Shown here piece after piece: positions 7,192 through 15,639 of a stretch of DNA of 64,000 nt. The notes below the pieces were generated by a model. It was not told the DNA's origin. It was given only the letters and a program-made list of their open reading frames with translations, and ran no database searches. The DNA comes from CAZVJU01 sp964627195 (GTDB lineage: Bacteria; Patescibacteriota; Microgenomatia; UBA8517). The stretch lies in NCBI GenBank assembly GCA_964627195.1, contig CAZVJU010000002.1, positions 29,892 to 93,891 of the forward strand, given 5' to 3'. The translations under genes and the position numbers were made by a program. How positions within the stretch are numbered: the stretch's first letter is position 1; every line of letters starts with the position of its first letter.

Positions 7192-8153
7192 ATGTCCGGC
7201 TTTAAAGAATTAACAACAACTATTGCCGAAAAATATCAAAATATTCATTCCTGCCTAATAGGAAATTCCGACCAAATATTTTTTGAGAAATACTTTCCTG
7301 GTGAAGACGGAAGAAATGGCTTTATCAAAACTAACCGTAATTATCTCCATGATTTAAGATCTGCAACTAAAAGTGTAACTTCCATCCTTGTTGGTATAGC
7401 TTATGATAAAAAATTAATTTCTTTGGACGACCCTATTACAAAGTATTTATCAGGGTGGGTTCCTAACAATAGACACTCTTTGGAAAATATTAAGATTATA
7501 ATCTTCTCACTATGACTTCGGGGATTGACTGGAATCAAAGTGGATCAAGAAAGAGAAACGAAGTTGACTCGGAAGTTGAAATGGAGAAAAATAACAACCC
7601 AATTGAATATATCTTATCTAAGAAGTTGACTTCTAAACCTGGAGAGATGTTTAATTACTGCTCGGGAAACACAGTTCTCCTCGGTAAAATTGTTGAAATC
7701 GCATCTGGAATACATCTGGATAGGTTTATGCAGAGACATTTATTCGGTCCACTAGATATTAAGGAATATAAATGGTGGAATATTGCAAAGGAAGTTTACT
7801 GGACTCATGCAGGTTTACAAATGAAACCGGTGGACATGCTTAAAATTGGTCAGGTACTACTGAATAATGGAATATTTAAAGGTGAAAGAATTTTATCAAA
7901 GGAGTGGTTAGAAAAACTTAAAACACCTAGTAAAATTAATAAAGAATATGCTCTCCATTGGTGGTTAGCAAATCACAATATTGGTAATAGAAAAATAAAT
8001 AGTTACTTTGCGGCCGGTAACGGTGGACAAAGAATCTTTGTTATACCTGGCTTAAATTTGACGGTCGTTTTTACAGCAGGTAACTACCACTCACCACTAC
8101 AAACCCAACCGAACGAAATATTAGAAAAAGAGATACTTCCGAAGTCGATTTAG
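7192..8153 (+). pseudogene. Beta-lactamase-fold serine hydrolase with a frameshift
   Basis: The first frame (7192-7515) holds the class C-like SxxK motif in RSATKSVTS and KLISLDDPITKYL; the second (7512-8153) resumes with MTSGIDWNQ, the usual HLLTMTSG context, and has FNYCSGN (Y-x-N-like motif) and the C-terminal GNGGQ. Adding one base near 7497-7510 joins them, so a single-base deletion or error is likely. Members are esterases, peptidases or beta-lactamases. The stop TAG at 8151-8153 is built from the groEL tail itself, so this gene abuts the duplicated boundary exactly. Confidence 0.75.
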
Positions 8154-9799
8154 TAGTCCATTCCTCCGCCCATTCCACCACCTGGCATAGCAGGCATCTC
8201 TTTCTTTTCCTCAGGAAGATCGGTGATTAACGCTTCTGTAGTTAATACCATGGAGGCAACACTTGCCGCATTCTGGAGAGCGCTTCGTGTTACCTTAAGC
8301 GGATCAAGAATGCCAAACTTTGTCATCGAGCCAAACTCGTTTGTAAGAGCGTTAAATCCATAATCCACATCTTTCTTTTTCTCAATTTCCTTTAAGATTA
8401 TCCAGCCGTCGCCCTCTCCTGCATTTATTGCCAACCACCGCAGTGGTTCACCTAAGACATCGTAGACTATATCAATACCGACTTGCTCATCTTTATTTTC
8501 TCCTTTAATTTTAGCATTCTCTCCTCTTAGAATTTCTCTTGCCCTCAAAAATGCCACTCCTCCGCCCGGCAAAATGCCTTCCTCAATTGCAGCTTTAGTT
8601 GCACCTACCGCATCTTTCACTCGCTCTTTTTTATCGTTTAATTCGATTTCAGTTGCTGCTCCGACATTTATTTGAGCAACCCCACCCGAAAGTTTAGCGA
8701 GGCGCTCTTCAAATTTTTCACGATCAAAGTCTGAGTCTGTTTCCGCAATCTGGCGTTTAATAAGAGCAATTCGCCCCTTTATTTTGGCCTTGTCCCCCTT
8801 ACCTCCAATAATTCTGGCGTTATCCTTGTCTGCCCAAATTTTGTCAGCCTGACCTAAATCAGTTATTTCGATTGATTCATAAGTTCGCCCTGTGTCTTCC
8901 GAAATTACAGTTCCCCCCGTTAAAATCGCAATATCTTCAAGTAGTTCTTTTCTTCTATCACCAAATCCAGGAGCTTTAATCGCAAGTACATTAAAAGTTC
9001 CTTTGAGCTTATTAACTACGAGTGTTGCCAGAGCTTCTCCTTCCACTTCATCGGCAATGATAACCAAATTCTTAGAGACTTTGACAAATTTTTCAAGAAA
9101 TGGAAGCATTTCCTGAATTGAAGTTACTTTCTTGTCTGTTAAAAGAATATAAGCATTTTCAATTTCTGCTTCCATTCTCTCAGGATTTGTTACGAAATAA
9201 GCAGAAACATATCCCCTATCAAATTCCATTCCTTCCTTATATTCAATATCTATAGTTAAACCTTTGCCTTCTTCAACTGTTACAACCCCATCCCGTCCTA
9301 CTTTGTCCAAAGCTTCAGCAATTTTTGCACCAATTGCCTCATCTCCGGCTGATATTGTAGCCACCTGTTCGATTTCTTCTTTATTTTTAATTGGCTTGGA
9401 GATTTTCTTAAGTTCAGTTACTACCGCCTCAACTGCCTTGTCAATTCCCTTCTTAACAACCATCGGATTAGCGCCGGCTGTAACATTTCTCATCCCCTGC
9501 GCAGTCATCTTTTGCGCAAGAAGGGTTGCGGTTGTGGTACCATCACCTGCAACATCGTTTGTTTTGTCGGCAGCTTCCTTTACCAACTGGGCCCCCATAT
9601 TTTCAAATGGATCTTTCAGTTCGATGTCTTTGGCAACCGTAACTCCGTCATGGACGATATTCGGAGCCCCCCATTTTTTATCGAGTGCAACGTTTCGACC
9701 TTTAGGGCCAAGCGTAGTTACAACTGCTTTTGCAACAACATCAATCCCTTTCATAAGAGATTGTCGCGCTTCGTCCGAAAATTTTAATTGTTTAGCCAT
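8150..9799 (-). CDS. groEL: Chaperonin GroEL (Hsp60)
   Basis: 549 residues, full length, with the ATP-site signatures LGPKGRNVALDK and DVAGDGTTTATLL, and the usual C-terminal Gly-Gly-Met tail. GroEL forms the 14-mer folding chamber with GroES, whose gene lies 55 bases upstream on the same strand, so the two form the standard operon. Its stop codon overlaps the stop of the convergent serine hydrolase pseudogene. Its last 14 codons are duplicated in diverged form at 6457 and 4566. Confidence 0.98.
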   Translation of the reverse strand: MAKQLKFSDEARQSLMKGIDVVAKAVVTTLGPKGRNVALDKKWGAPNIVHDGVTVAKDIELKDPFENMGAQLVKEAADKTNDVAGDGTTTATLLAQKMTAQGMRNVTAGANPMVVKKGIDKAVEAVVTELKKISKPIKNKEEIEQVATISAGDEAIGAKIAEALDKVGRDGVVTVEEGKGLTIDIEYKEGMEFDRGYVSAYFVTNPERMEAEIENAYILLTDKKVTSIQEMLPFLEKFVKVSKNLVIIADEVEGEALATLVVNKLKGTFNVLAIKAPGFGDRRKELLEDIAILTGGTVISEDTGRTYESIEITDLGQADKIWADKDNARIIGGKGDKAKIKGRIALIKRQIAETDSDFDREKFEERLAKLSGGVAQINVGAATEIELNDKKERVKDAVGATKAAIEEGILPGGGVAFLRAREILRGENAKIKGENKDEQVGIDIVYDVLGEPLRWLAINAGEGDGWIILKEIEKKKDVDYGFNALTNEFGSMTKFGILDPLKVTRSALQNAASVASMVLTTEALITDLPEEKKEMPAMPGGGMGGGMDY

Positions 9800-9805
9800 T
9801 TTTTA

Positions 9806-9833
9806 AGGTAAAAGGTAAAGGGTGAAAGGTAAA
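9806..9833 (+). repeat. Heptamer array 2 in the groES-groEL spacer
   Basis: Four consecutive units AGGTAAA, AGGTAAA, GGGTGAA, AGGTAAA occupy most of the 55-base spacer between groES and groEL. It leaves no clear ribosome site of normal spacing for groEL. Confidence 0.75.
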
Positions 9834-9854
9834 TTAAATTAAGTCTTTTAATTT

Positions 9855-10208
9855 TTACTCCACGATTGCGAGTATATCATCAAACTTTGCGAATAGATAT
9901 TCTTTGCCTTGCAGTTTTACTTCATTTCCACCCCATTTTTTATAAATTACAACATCTCCTACTTTGGCCGGCGATTTTCTCTTAGTGCCGGAGTCTGTAA
10001 TTTCATCTTCCCCCATAGCTAAAATTTTGCCTTGTTGTGGTTTTTCTGAAACACTATCGGGTAGGTATATGCCAGAAGCTGTCTTTTCCTCAGCCTCCAA
10101 AGGTTCTATAACAACATAGCCTGGAGCGGGTTTAAGCCCACCTGCCCGCTTCGCAGCGAGGCGAGCCGGCGAGGCAGAGTTCAATTTAGAAGTTTTCGTT
10201 TTCGCCAT
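9855..10208 (-). CDS. groES: Co-chaperonin GroES with N-terminal extension
   Basis: The body from about residue 29 (GYVVIEPLEAEEKTASGIYLP, split here for length, through VGDVVIYKKWGGNEVKL) is a normal GroES with mobile loop and C-terminal DDILAIVE. About 25 residues precede it (MAKTKTSKLNSASPARLAAK and so on). Part of that extension is encoded by a GC-rich palindrome (about 10140-10175) resembling the one inside the TsaC-TsaE gene. First gene of the groES-groEL operon; an inverted repeat lies just upstream. Confidence 0.95.
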   Translation of the reverse strand: MAKTKTSKLNSASPARLAAKRAGGLKPAPGYVVIEPLEAEEKTASGIYLPDSVSEKPQQGKILAMGEDEITDSGTKRKSPAKVGDVVIYKKWGGNEVKLQGKEYLFAKFDDILAIVE

Positions 10209-10225
10209 ATTATCTTAACAAAAGA

Positions 10226-10247
10226 ACTGTTAGCAGAAACTAACAGT
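10226..10247. promoter_or_regulatory. Inverted repeat upstream of groES, possible heat-shock operator
   Basis: ACTGTTAG - CAGAAA - CTAACAGT, a perfect 8-bp inverted repeat ending 18 bases before the groES ATG. It is not the canonical CIRCE sequence (TTAGCACTC-N9-GAGTGCTAA), although the TTAG/CTAA cores recall it. Function as operator is inference from position. Confidence 0.45.
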
Positions 10248-10304
10248 GACTGCTATTGTAATAAAGAAGTTATGCATTTGTCAAGACCTGTAGTTATTTT
10301 CCAT

Positions 10305-11960
10305 CTACCTAAGAGGAATTGAGTATTTTAATAGAATTTCTTGTACGGCTTGGGAAAGAGTCTTAAGTTGAGCTATACCCCCTCCCCAGGTTTTTAAAGT
10401 TTCTTCGTAAGCTGATTTAAGCTGTGAATTAATACCCGTGGGGCCATCAAAAGTGTTATCAGCCAAGTACCAGCTCTTTGCATCTAAAGCCAGAGCCACG
10501 ACCGACCCCACCACTAAATCGTCTCTAAATTGAATGTTCATTTCAGGCCGAGGAAAGGCTCTGGGATATCCTTCAGTTTCCCTAAGACTATCATTCAACT
10601 TTTCCAAAGAATCCCTCTCAGTTAAATATTTCAAAAATTCCCAAGCAGTTTCCTTGTTTTGACTTCTTTCCCAAACACCCTGTGCCCAATAGGTAGCATA
10701 AGAATAATCCGGATCTGTGGGTTTATCTTTGGGAAGTTGGGGAAGCTTTACGGTACGAAATTTGAGGTTTGAGTTCTCCGCGGCTATATCTCTTGCCCGA
10801 CTTGTCGGACCAAAATACATTGCTACATTCCCCCGCGAAAATGCTATTGTTGAAGCAGGAAGTGTATTATTCCAAACTCCCATCCTCTTAAACTGATTGT
10901 AAAAAGATAAAACCTGAGATTCCGATTCTGTTGACAAACGTGCGGGATTAGCTCTGTTTTGAAACATCATAAGGCCTATAATCTCCGGCCAGTGATCTAT
11001 GTTTACAGTATCACCCAAAGCTACTCCGGACTGAATTATTTTCCCACCCTGACGAATCGTTAAACTCCCCTTTTTACTTCCATCTACCAGGTCTTTCAAT
11101 TCATTCCATGTTTCCGGAGGTTTTTGAATAGCTGTTGCGAAAATATCTTCATTTATAAAAAGGGTTAGGGCGTCGTATTCCAAGGGTATAGCGACAATAC
11201 CTTGTTGAAGACTAAGATTGGAAACAATAACGGGATAAAACGACTGGGTATATTCTTCCTGACTCATGACAGATGCCGGTAAGGAAGCTAAGTCGTTTTT
11301 AAACATATATGGCCAGGTGCTATGAATTTCAAAAATATCAGGTCCGCGGCCCGCAGCCAAAGCATTAGTGAGCCGTTCCCGATAATCCTTAGTGGACTGT
11401 TTTTGATAAACCACTTTTACATTAGGGTGTTGCCTTTCAAACTCTTCTATCAAGGGTTTATATACACTCTCATCATGTTGAATACCCCACCAGAGAATTT
11501 CACCTTTTTTTCCTAACAGGATAGGTCCGGAGGAGCGTAACCTAAAAGCTACGAATAGAAGAAGTCCCAATAAAGCTACAATTATCAAAATAATAAGAGG
11601 TTTTATTCTTTTTTTGTGAGGAATAAAAGGCATAGTACCTGGGGGTAGATTTGAAGAGTCGGTTTTAATAGATTGACTAGGTTCTGGACTCATTGCCGCC
11701 ATCGGCGAGTTGGACTGAGAGATGTTTACTTGTAAGCCAACATCTCCTTGCTGAGAATCCGCCACTCCGCTTGAATCGCTCAGGGGTTCTTTTACCTCCT
11801 CTACCTGATAGTGCTTCCTTGGGTTAACTTCAGCCGGAGAATTATCTCGTACCTTTTCCGAAATGTTAGGGACTCCGACTTTGGCATCAGTAGGATGAGG
11901 AGGAGGTTCTGTGTGTGGAATAACAGGGTTTTTATCTTGCATAACAGCGGTATTATTCAT
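10305..11960 (-). CDS. Membrane-anchored extracellular solute-binding protein (family 1)
   Basis: From ATG 11960 the 551-residue protein has a Pro/Ser-rich cytoplasmic region, one membrane segment (about residues 121-138, PLIILIIVALLGLLLFVA), and a type 1 solute-binding domain: GEILWWGIQHDESVYKPL, VKVVYQKQSTKDYRERL, GRGPDIFEIHS, KPPETWNELKDLV and WEFLKYLTERDSLE. Such domains bind sugars or oligosaccharides for ABC transporters, but no permease or ATPase gene is nearby and the anchor is a full membrane helix rather than a lipobox. The TTG at 12002 would extend it by 14 residues into the divergent VanW gene. Confidence 0.8.
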   Translation of the reverse strand: MNNTAVMQDKNPVIPHTEPPPHPTDAKVGVPNISEKVRDNSPAEVNPRKHYQVEEVKEPLSDSSGVADSQQGDVGLQVNISQSNSPMAAMSPEPSQSIKTDSSNLPPGTMPFIPHKKRIKPLIILIIVALLGLLLFVAFRLRSSGPILLGKKGEILWWGIQHDESVYKPLIEEFERQHPNVKVVYQKQSTKDYRERLTNALAAGRGPDIFEIHSTWPYMFKNDLASLPASVMSQEEYTQSFYPVIVSNLSLQQGIVAIPLEYDALTLFINEDIFATAIQKPPETWNELKDLVDGSKKGSLTIRQGGKIIQSGVALGDTVNIDHWPEIIGLMMFQNRANPARLSTESESQVLSFYNQFKRMGVWNNTLPASTIAFSRGNVAMYFGPTSRARDIAAENSNLKFRTVKLPQLPKDKPTDPDYSYATYWAQGVWERSQNKETAWEFLKYLTERDSLEKLNDSLRETEGYPRAFPRPEMNIQFRDDLVVGSVVALALDAKSWYLADNTFDGPTGINSQLKSAYEETLKTWGGGIAQLKTLSQAVQEILLKYSIPLR

Positions 11961-11981
11961 GATATCATACAAGCTAGTTAT

Positions 11982-13772
11982 ATGCTTAAACTTTTTAGAC
12001 AAAATGTGATTAAGTTAGTAATAAAGCCGTTGGTAAAGTACAAGTGGATTTTAATCATTTTTATTACACCTGTTTTCCTATGTTTACTTACCATTTTAGG
12101 GTTTAGCTCCTATTATAGAAATAGAATTTTCCCTGGAATTAAAGTAGCTGGAATTGACGTTTCCGGAATGACACAAGACGGGGTGGAAAAAAAACTTGCA
12201 AAAGAGGTTATTGCCCCGGAAAAAATAGTTCTTCTTGCCAAAAACCAATCCTTTGATCTTTTGCTGAGAGAAATAGGTTTTGGATATGATTATAGCAAGA
12301 CAGCCGCGTTTGCCTTCTCTTTTTATAGATCCGATAATTTTCCGGAGAATATATTTCTTGGTCTCTCATCTGTCGGCAAAACACAGAAAATTAATCTAGA
12401 TATATCTTTTGACGACCAAAAACTGACTGAGTATCTGCAAGTAGTTTCAGCTGGGACAGCCGTAGAACCTAAGTATCCGAGAATTAGCTATATAGAAGGA
12501 AATATAGTTATTGATAAAGGAACGCGGGGAGAAAATGTTGATACTTTCGCCTTCAGAAAAAAACTTGACCAAAATCTTTCTTTCCGGGATTTTACACCAA
12601 TTGCCATTCCTTTCAAAAGTATCGACCCAACCATCACCGAAGAGGAAGCAAATAATCTCAAGGTAAGAGCAGAAAAAATTCTAGGAAAAACTTTATCACT
12701 GTCCTACGACTACACCACCATCACTCTAAAAGAAGACAAGCTTTTAAATTTACTAAGCCCTAATAATTCTTACGACGAAAAAAGTATTCTTGAATTCATA
12801 GACAAAGAGGTTGCACCAAAAGTGAATCACGAACCTCAAGACGCAGTATTTAAATTTGAAAGTGGCAAAGCTGTCGAATTTTTACCGGCGAAGGACGGCG
12901 TGACGGTTGATGATTTTCTTTTGAAAAATCAGCTTAGTCAAAAAATTGCACTTCTTGAAACTGGCGAACAAAAGTCGGTTAATTTGGAGGTGCCTGTTAA
13001 GAAAGCTCCTCCAAATATAACAACTGACCAGGTAAACGATTTGGGCATTAAAGAACTTCTTGGAAAGGGAATTTCCAAATTTAAAGGCTCTATTCCAGGA
13101 AGAATCCACAACATCGGACTTGCTTCGTCAAAATTCAAAGGCGTACTTATTGCTCCCGGCAAAACACTCTCATTTAACGACATTGTCGGCGACGTCTCGA
13201 CGCTAACAGGCTATAAACAGGCTTACATCATTAAAGATGGAAGGACGGTCCTCGGTGATGGCGGCGGCGTCTGCCAGGTTTCAACAACTCTTTTCAGAGC
13301 TGCGCTAAACTCAGGACTTCCAATTGAAGAGAGACGAGCACATTCTTACCGGGTAGGTTACTATGAACAGGGATCTCCTCCCGGAATAGATGCTACTGTT
13401 TTTGCTCCAACAACGGATTTGAAAATTAAAAATGACACGTCGGGTCATATTTTAATTCAAACCATTTTCAACCCAACCGAAGTAACGTTAATTTTTGAAA
13501 TTTACGGGACAAGTGACGGGAGAGTTGCAACACTTACAAAGCCCGTTGTCACAAGTGTTACCGCCCCACCGGAAGATTTATACGTCGATGATCCAACTCT
13601 TCCAATGGGCCAAATAAAACAAATTGACCACAAGGCTTGGGGTGCAAAAGTTGTGTTTAATTACGAAGTAGTAAGAGACGGCACCACACTTTATCAAAAA
13701 AGTTTCGTGTCGAATTACCGCCCCTGGCAATCGGTTTTCTTACGCGGCACCGGATCTGCACCTATAAACTAA
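11982..13772 (+). CDS. VanW-family protein with PG-binding-4 repeats
   Basis: 596 residues: short basic cytoplasmic start, one membrane helix (about residues 22-44), two PG_binding_4-like repeats (the first opening at GIKVAGIDVSGMTQDGVEKK), the VanW domain (about 362-490) with GGGVCQVSTTLFRAA and HSYRVGYYEQGSPPG, and a short G5-like end. VanW domain proteins are cell-wall associated; the enzymatic role is not firmly established, and the invariant Cys is present here. ATG 11982 faces the solute-binding protein start 21 bases away, so the two share a divergent promoter region. Confidence 0.88.
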   Translation: MLKLFRQNVIKLVIKPLVKYKWILIIFITPVFLCLLTILGFSSYYRNRIFPGIKVAGIDVSGMTQDGVEKKLAKEVIAPEKIVLLAKNQSFDLLLREIGFGYDYSKTAAFAFSFYRSDNFPENIFLGLSSVGKTQKINLDISFDDQKLTEYLQVVSAGTAVEPKYPRISYIEGNIVIDKGTRGENVDTFAFRKKLDQNLSFRDFTPIAIPFKSIDPTITEEEANNLKVRAEKILGKTLSLSYDYTTITLKEDKLLNLLSPNNSYDEKSILEFIDKEVAPKVNHEPQDAVFKFESGKAVEFLPAKDGVTVDDFLLKNQLSQKIALLETGEQKSVNLEVPVKKAPPNITTDQVNDLGIKELLGKGISKFKGSIPGRIHNIGLASSKFKGVLIAPGKTLSFNDIVGDVSTLTGYKQAYIIKDGRTVLGDGGGVCQVSTTLFRAALNSGLPIEERRAHSYRVGYYEQGSPPGIDATVFAPTTDLKIKNDTSGHILIQTIFNPTEVTLIFEIYGTSDGRVATLTKPVVTSVTAPPEDLYVDDPTLPMGQIKQIDHKAWGAKVVFNYEVVRDGTTLYQKSFVSNYRPWQSVFLRGTGSAPIN

Positions 13773-14308
13773 GAAGCAAATTTTAGAGCTAACGATATAT
13801 CTGCCAATTCGTCGATGGATTCACTGAGCCCAAGGTTACTATCACCCAACCGTTCTCCTTCTTTTGTTGAGCGTTGAAAATCCCGAAGACATTTACCACC
13901 TTCAAGACGATATAAAACCCTTTGGTTTTCACAATTACCTTGCAAAATCACTTCAAGATCCGAGCCTTCACTATTTTCAGGATGAGTAATAGAAACTTTT
14001 ACTGTTGAGTTTATGAATCCCATATCTACACCTAAATAGGAAAGTGTTTCCCTAGAAATTCTCATTGCCGAAGTTACTCTAAGAGGTAAAGTAAAACCAT
14101 CATTACTCCCATTATAATTCTTCTTTCTTTCTAACAATTCAATTCTTTCTAATATTTTATCTGCTGGACTTCCATGAGAACCCGGTGCCAATTCTATGCC
14201 CGCAAATTCAGGAATATCAGCCGCGTCTATAACTTCAACCACCTCTGGTGGTCCTAAAAAATTATCTTTTATAAATTTTTTTAGAAACTCATCACCTTCT
14301 ATAGTCAT
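13769..14308 (-). CDS. Hypothetical protein, soluble
   Basis: 179 residues, no signal peptide or membrane segment, mixed alpha/beta composition. Recognisable bits are an acidic N-terminus with VVEVIDAADIPEF and a mid part SAMRISRETLSYLGVDMG. I do not recognise a family. Its stop overlaps the VanW stop by 4 bases (CTAA), so it was placed exactly at the end of that gene. Upstream to 14528 is non-coding with a directly visible promoter for neither side. Confidence 0.55.
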   Translation of the reverse strand: MTIEGDEFLKKFIKDNFLGPPEVVEVIDAADIPEFAGIELAPGSHGSPADKILERIELLERKKNYNGSNDGFTLPLRVTSAMRISRETLSYLGVDMGFINSTVKVSITHPENSEGSDLEVILQGNCENQRVLYRLEGGKCLRDFQRSTKEGERLGDSNLGLSESIDELADISLALKFAS

Positions 14309-14528
14309 TTTTAATACTCCTTGGATACTCTACCAATTCAATTTAATAACTGTAAATGAGCAATTCGGATGTATAATTTGCTAATCAGATTTTTGAAAAG
14401 AATTCTTTATCGAACAAAGTCCGAAAATACTACAGGACATTGCACGTGTTACAGTAGCGGTACGTTTCTTAAAATGCATGCCTAATTTTTGAAAAATCTG
14501 TACTCAAACTAAATACTATTTACCTAAA

Positions 14529-15626
14529 ATGGAAAGTATAAAAGACAACAAAAATGCAATAATAAGGGCGGTTAACACTCTACAAAAAGGCGGACTTGTA
14601 ATTATGCCAACCGAGACTCTTTACGGAGCAATGGTAGATGCAACTAATCCTTTAGCAGTAAAAAAACTTACAGCGTATAAAAATCGGCCATTAGGCAAAC
14701 CTTTCTCGATCGCCGTTACCAATCAGAAGATGGCTGAGAACTATGTCTTTTTAAACCAAACAGCAAAATCACTTTATAAAAAATATTTACCAGGTCCTTT
14801 AACTATTGTTTCCAATGGCAAACATAAAGTCGCAAAAGGAGTTGAAAGTGAAAGAGGAAATTTGGGAATTAGAATTCCGAAACATGACTTAGTTCTGAAG
14901 GTTATCGAAAAACTCGGCCGGCCGGTAACTGCTACTTCCGCCAACGCGAGTTATAAAAAAAGGCCGTATACCATTTCTGACATTTTGGACAACTTATCTA
15001 GTAAACAAAAACGGCTAATCGACCTTATTATCGATGCGGGTGAACTTCCCCACAACGAACCCTCGACAGTAATTGATACCACCTATGATGATCCGGTTGT
15101 CTTAAGACAGGGTGAAATTAAATTAAAAGATAGGGTTGAAGTACTTAGTAGAAGCGAAGAAGACACTAAAAATACTGCCAAAGAACTCTGGCAAAAATAT
15201 GAAAAATATAAGGGAAAAAGAGCAATTATCTTTGCTCTCGAGGGCGAAATGGGTGTAGGCAAAACTCAATTTACTAAAGGTCTGGCTTTAACTTTGGGAA
15301 TTAAAGATGAGGTAATTTCTCCTACTTTTATTCTAGAAAGTGAGTATGACAGCTCACAAGAAAAGGCAGCACTAATTCATATCGACACCTGGCGGATGCA
15401 GAATCCTGAAGAGTTACTTGAACTAGGATTCACTAAAAGAGTTCTGGAGAAAAAAGTTTTAGCAATCGAGTGGGCTGAAAGGGTTTCTAGCATTATCAGA
15501 GAATTTGACGAAGAAGCAATTATTATTTGGGTGAAAATAAAATATGGTAAAAGACCTGCCCGCAATGCTTCGTATAGCGATGCGGGCCGGGAAAACGACA
15601 GATTAATTAGCTGGGGAGTATTATAG
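14529..15626 (+). CDS. TsaC-TsaE fusion, tRNA t6A biosynthesis
   Basis: Residues about 5-200 are a YrdC/Sua5 domain: PTETLYGAMVDA, the KxR-type KNRPLGKPFS, and TATSANAS. This domain makes threonylcarbamoyl-AMP. Residues about 215-350 are TsaE with P-loop GEMGVGKTQFTKG, SPTFILE, HIDTWRM and EWAERV; TsaE is the ATPase that drives t6A transfer with TsaD. Both are usually separate genes, so the fusion plus nearby tsaD puts three t6A activities together; no TsaB was seen. A palindromic insert encodes PARNASYSDAGRE near the C-terminus. Confidence 0.9.
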   Translation: MESIKDNKNAIIRAVNTLQKGGLVIMPTETLYGAMVDATNPLAVKKLTAYKNRPLGKPFSIAVTNQKMAENYVFLNQTAKSLYKKYLPGPLTIVSNGKHKVAKGVESERGNLGIRIPKHDLVLKVIEKLGRPVTATSANASYKKRPYTISDILDNLSSKQKRLIDLIIDAGELPHNEPSTVIDTTYDDPVVLRQGEIKLKDRVEVLSRSEEDTKNTAKELWQKYEKYKGKRAIIFALEGEMGVGKTQFTKGLALTLGIKDEVISPTFILESEYDSSQEKAALIHIDTWRMQNPEELLELGFTKRVLEKKVLAIEWAERVSSIIREFDEEAIIIWVKIKYGKRPARNASYSDAGRENDRLISWGVL

Positions 15627-15639
15627 AAAATTAAATTAC

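Noticed and set aside
9264..9806. Long rightward frame opposite groEL
   Set aside because: Composition mirrors the groEL codons; groEL itself is unmistakable on the other strand.
11961..12002. TTG start extending the solute-binding protein
   Set aside because: It would run into the VanW gene start; ATG 11960 leaves a sensible 21-base divergent spacer.
14309..14528. Displaced VanW tail behind the gene at 13769
   Set aside because: I looked for a second copy of the VanW 3' end to match the groEL/dnaN pattern and found none.
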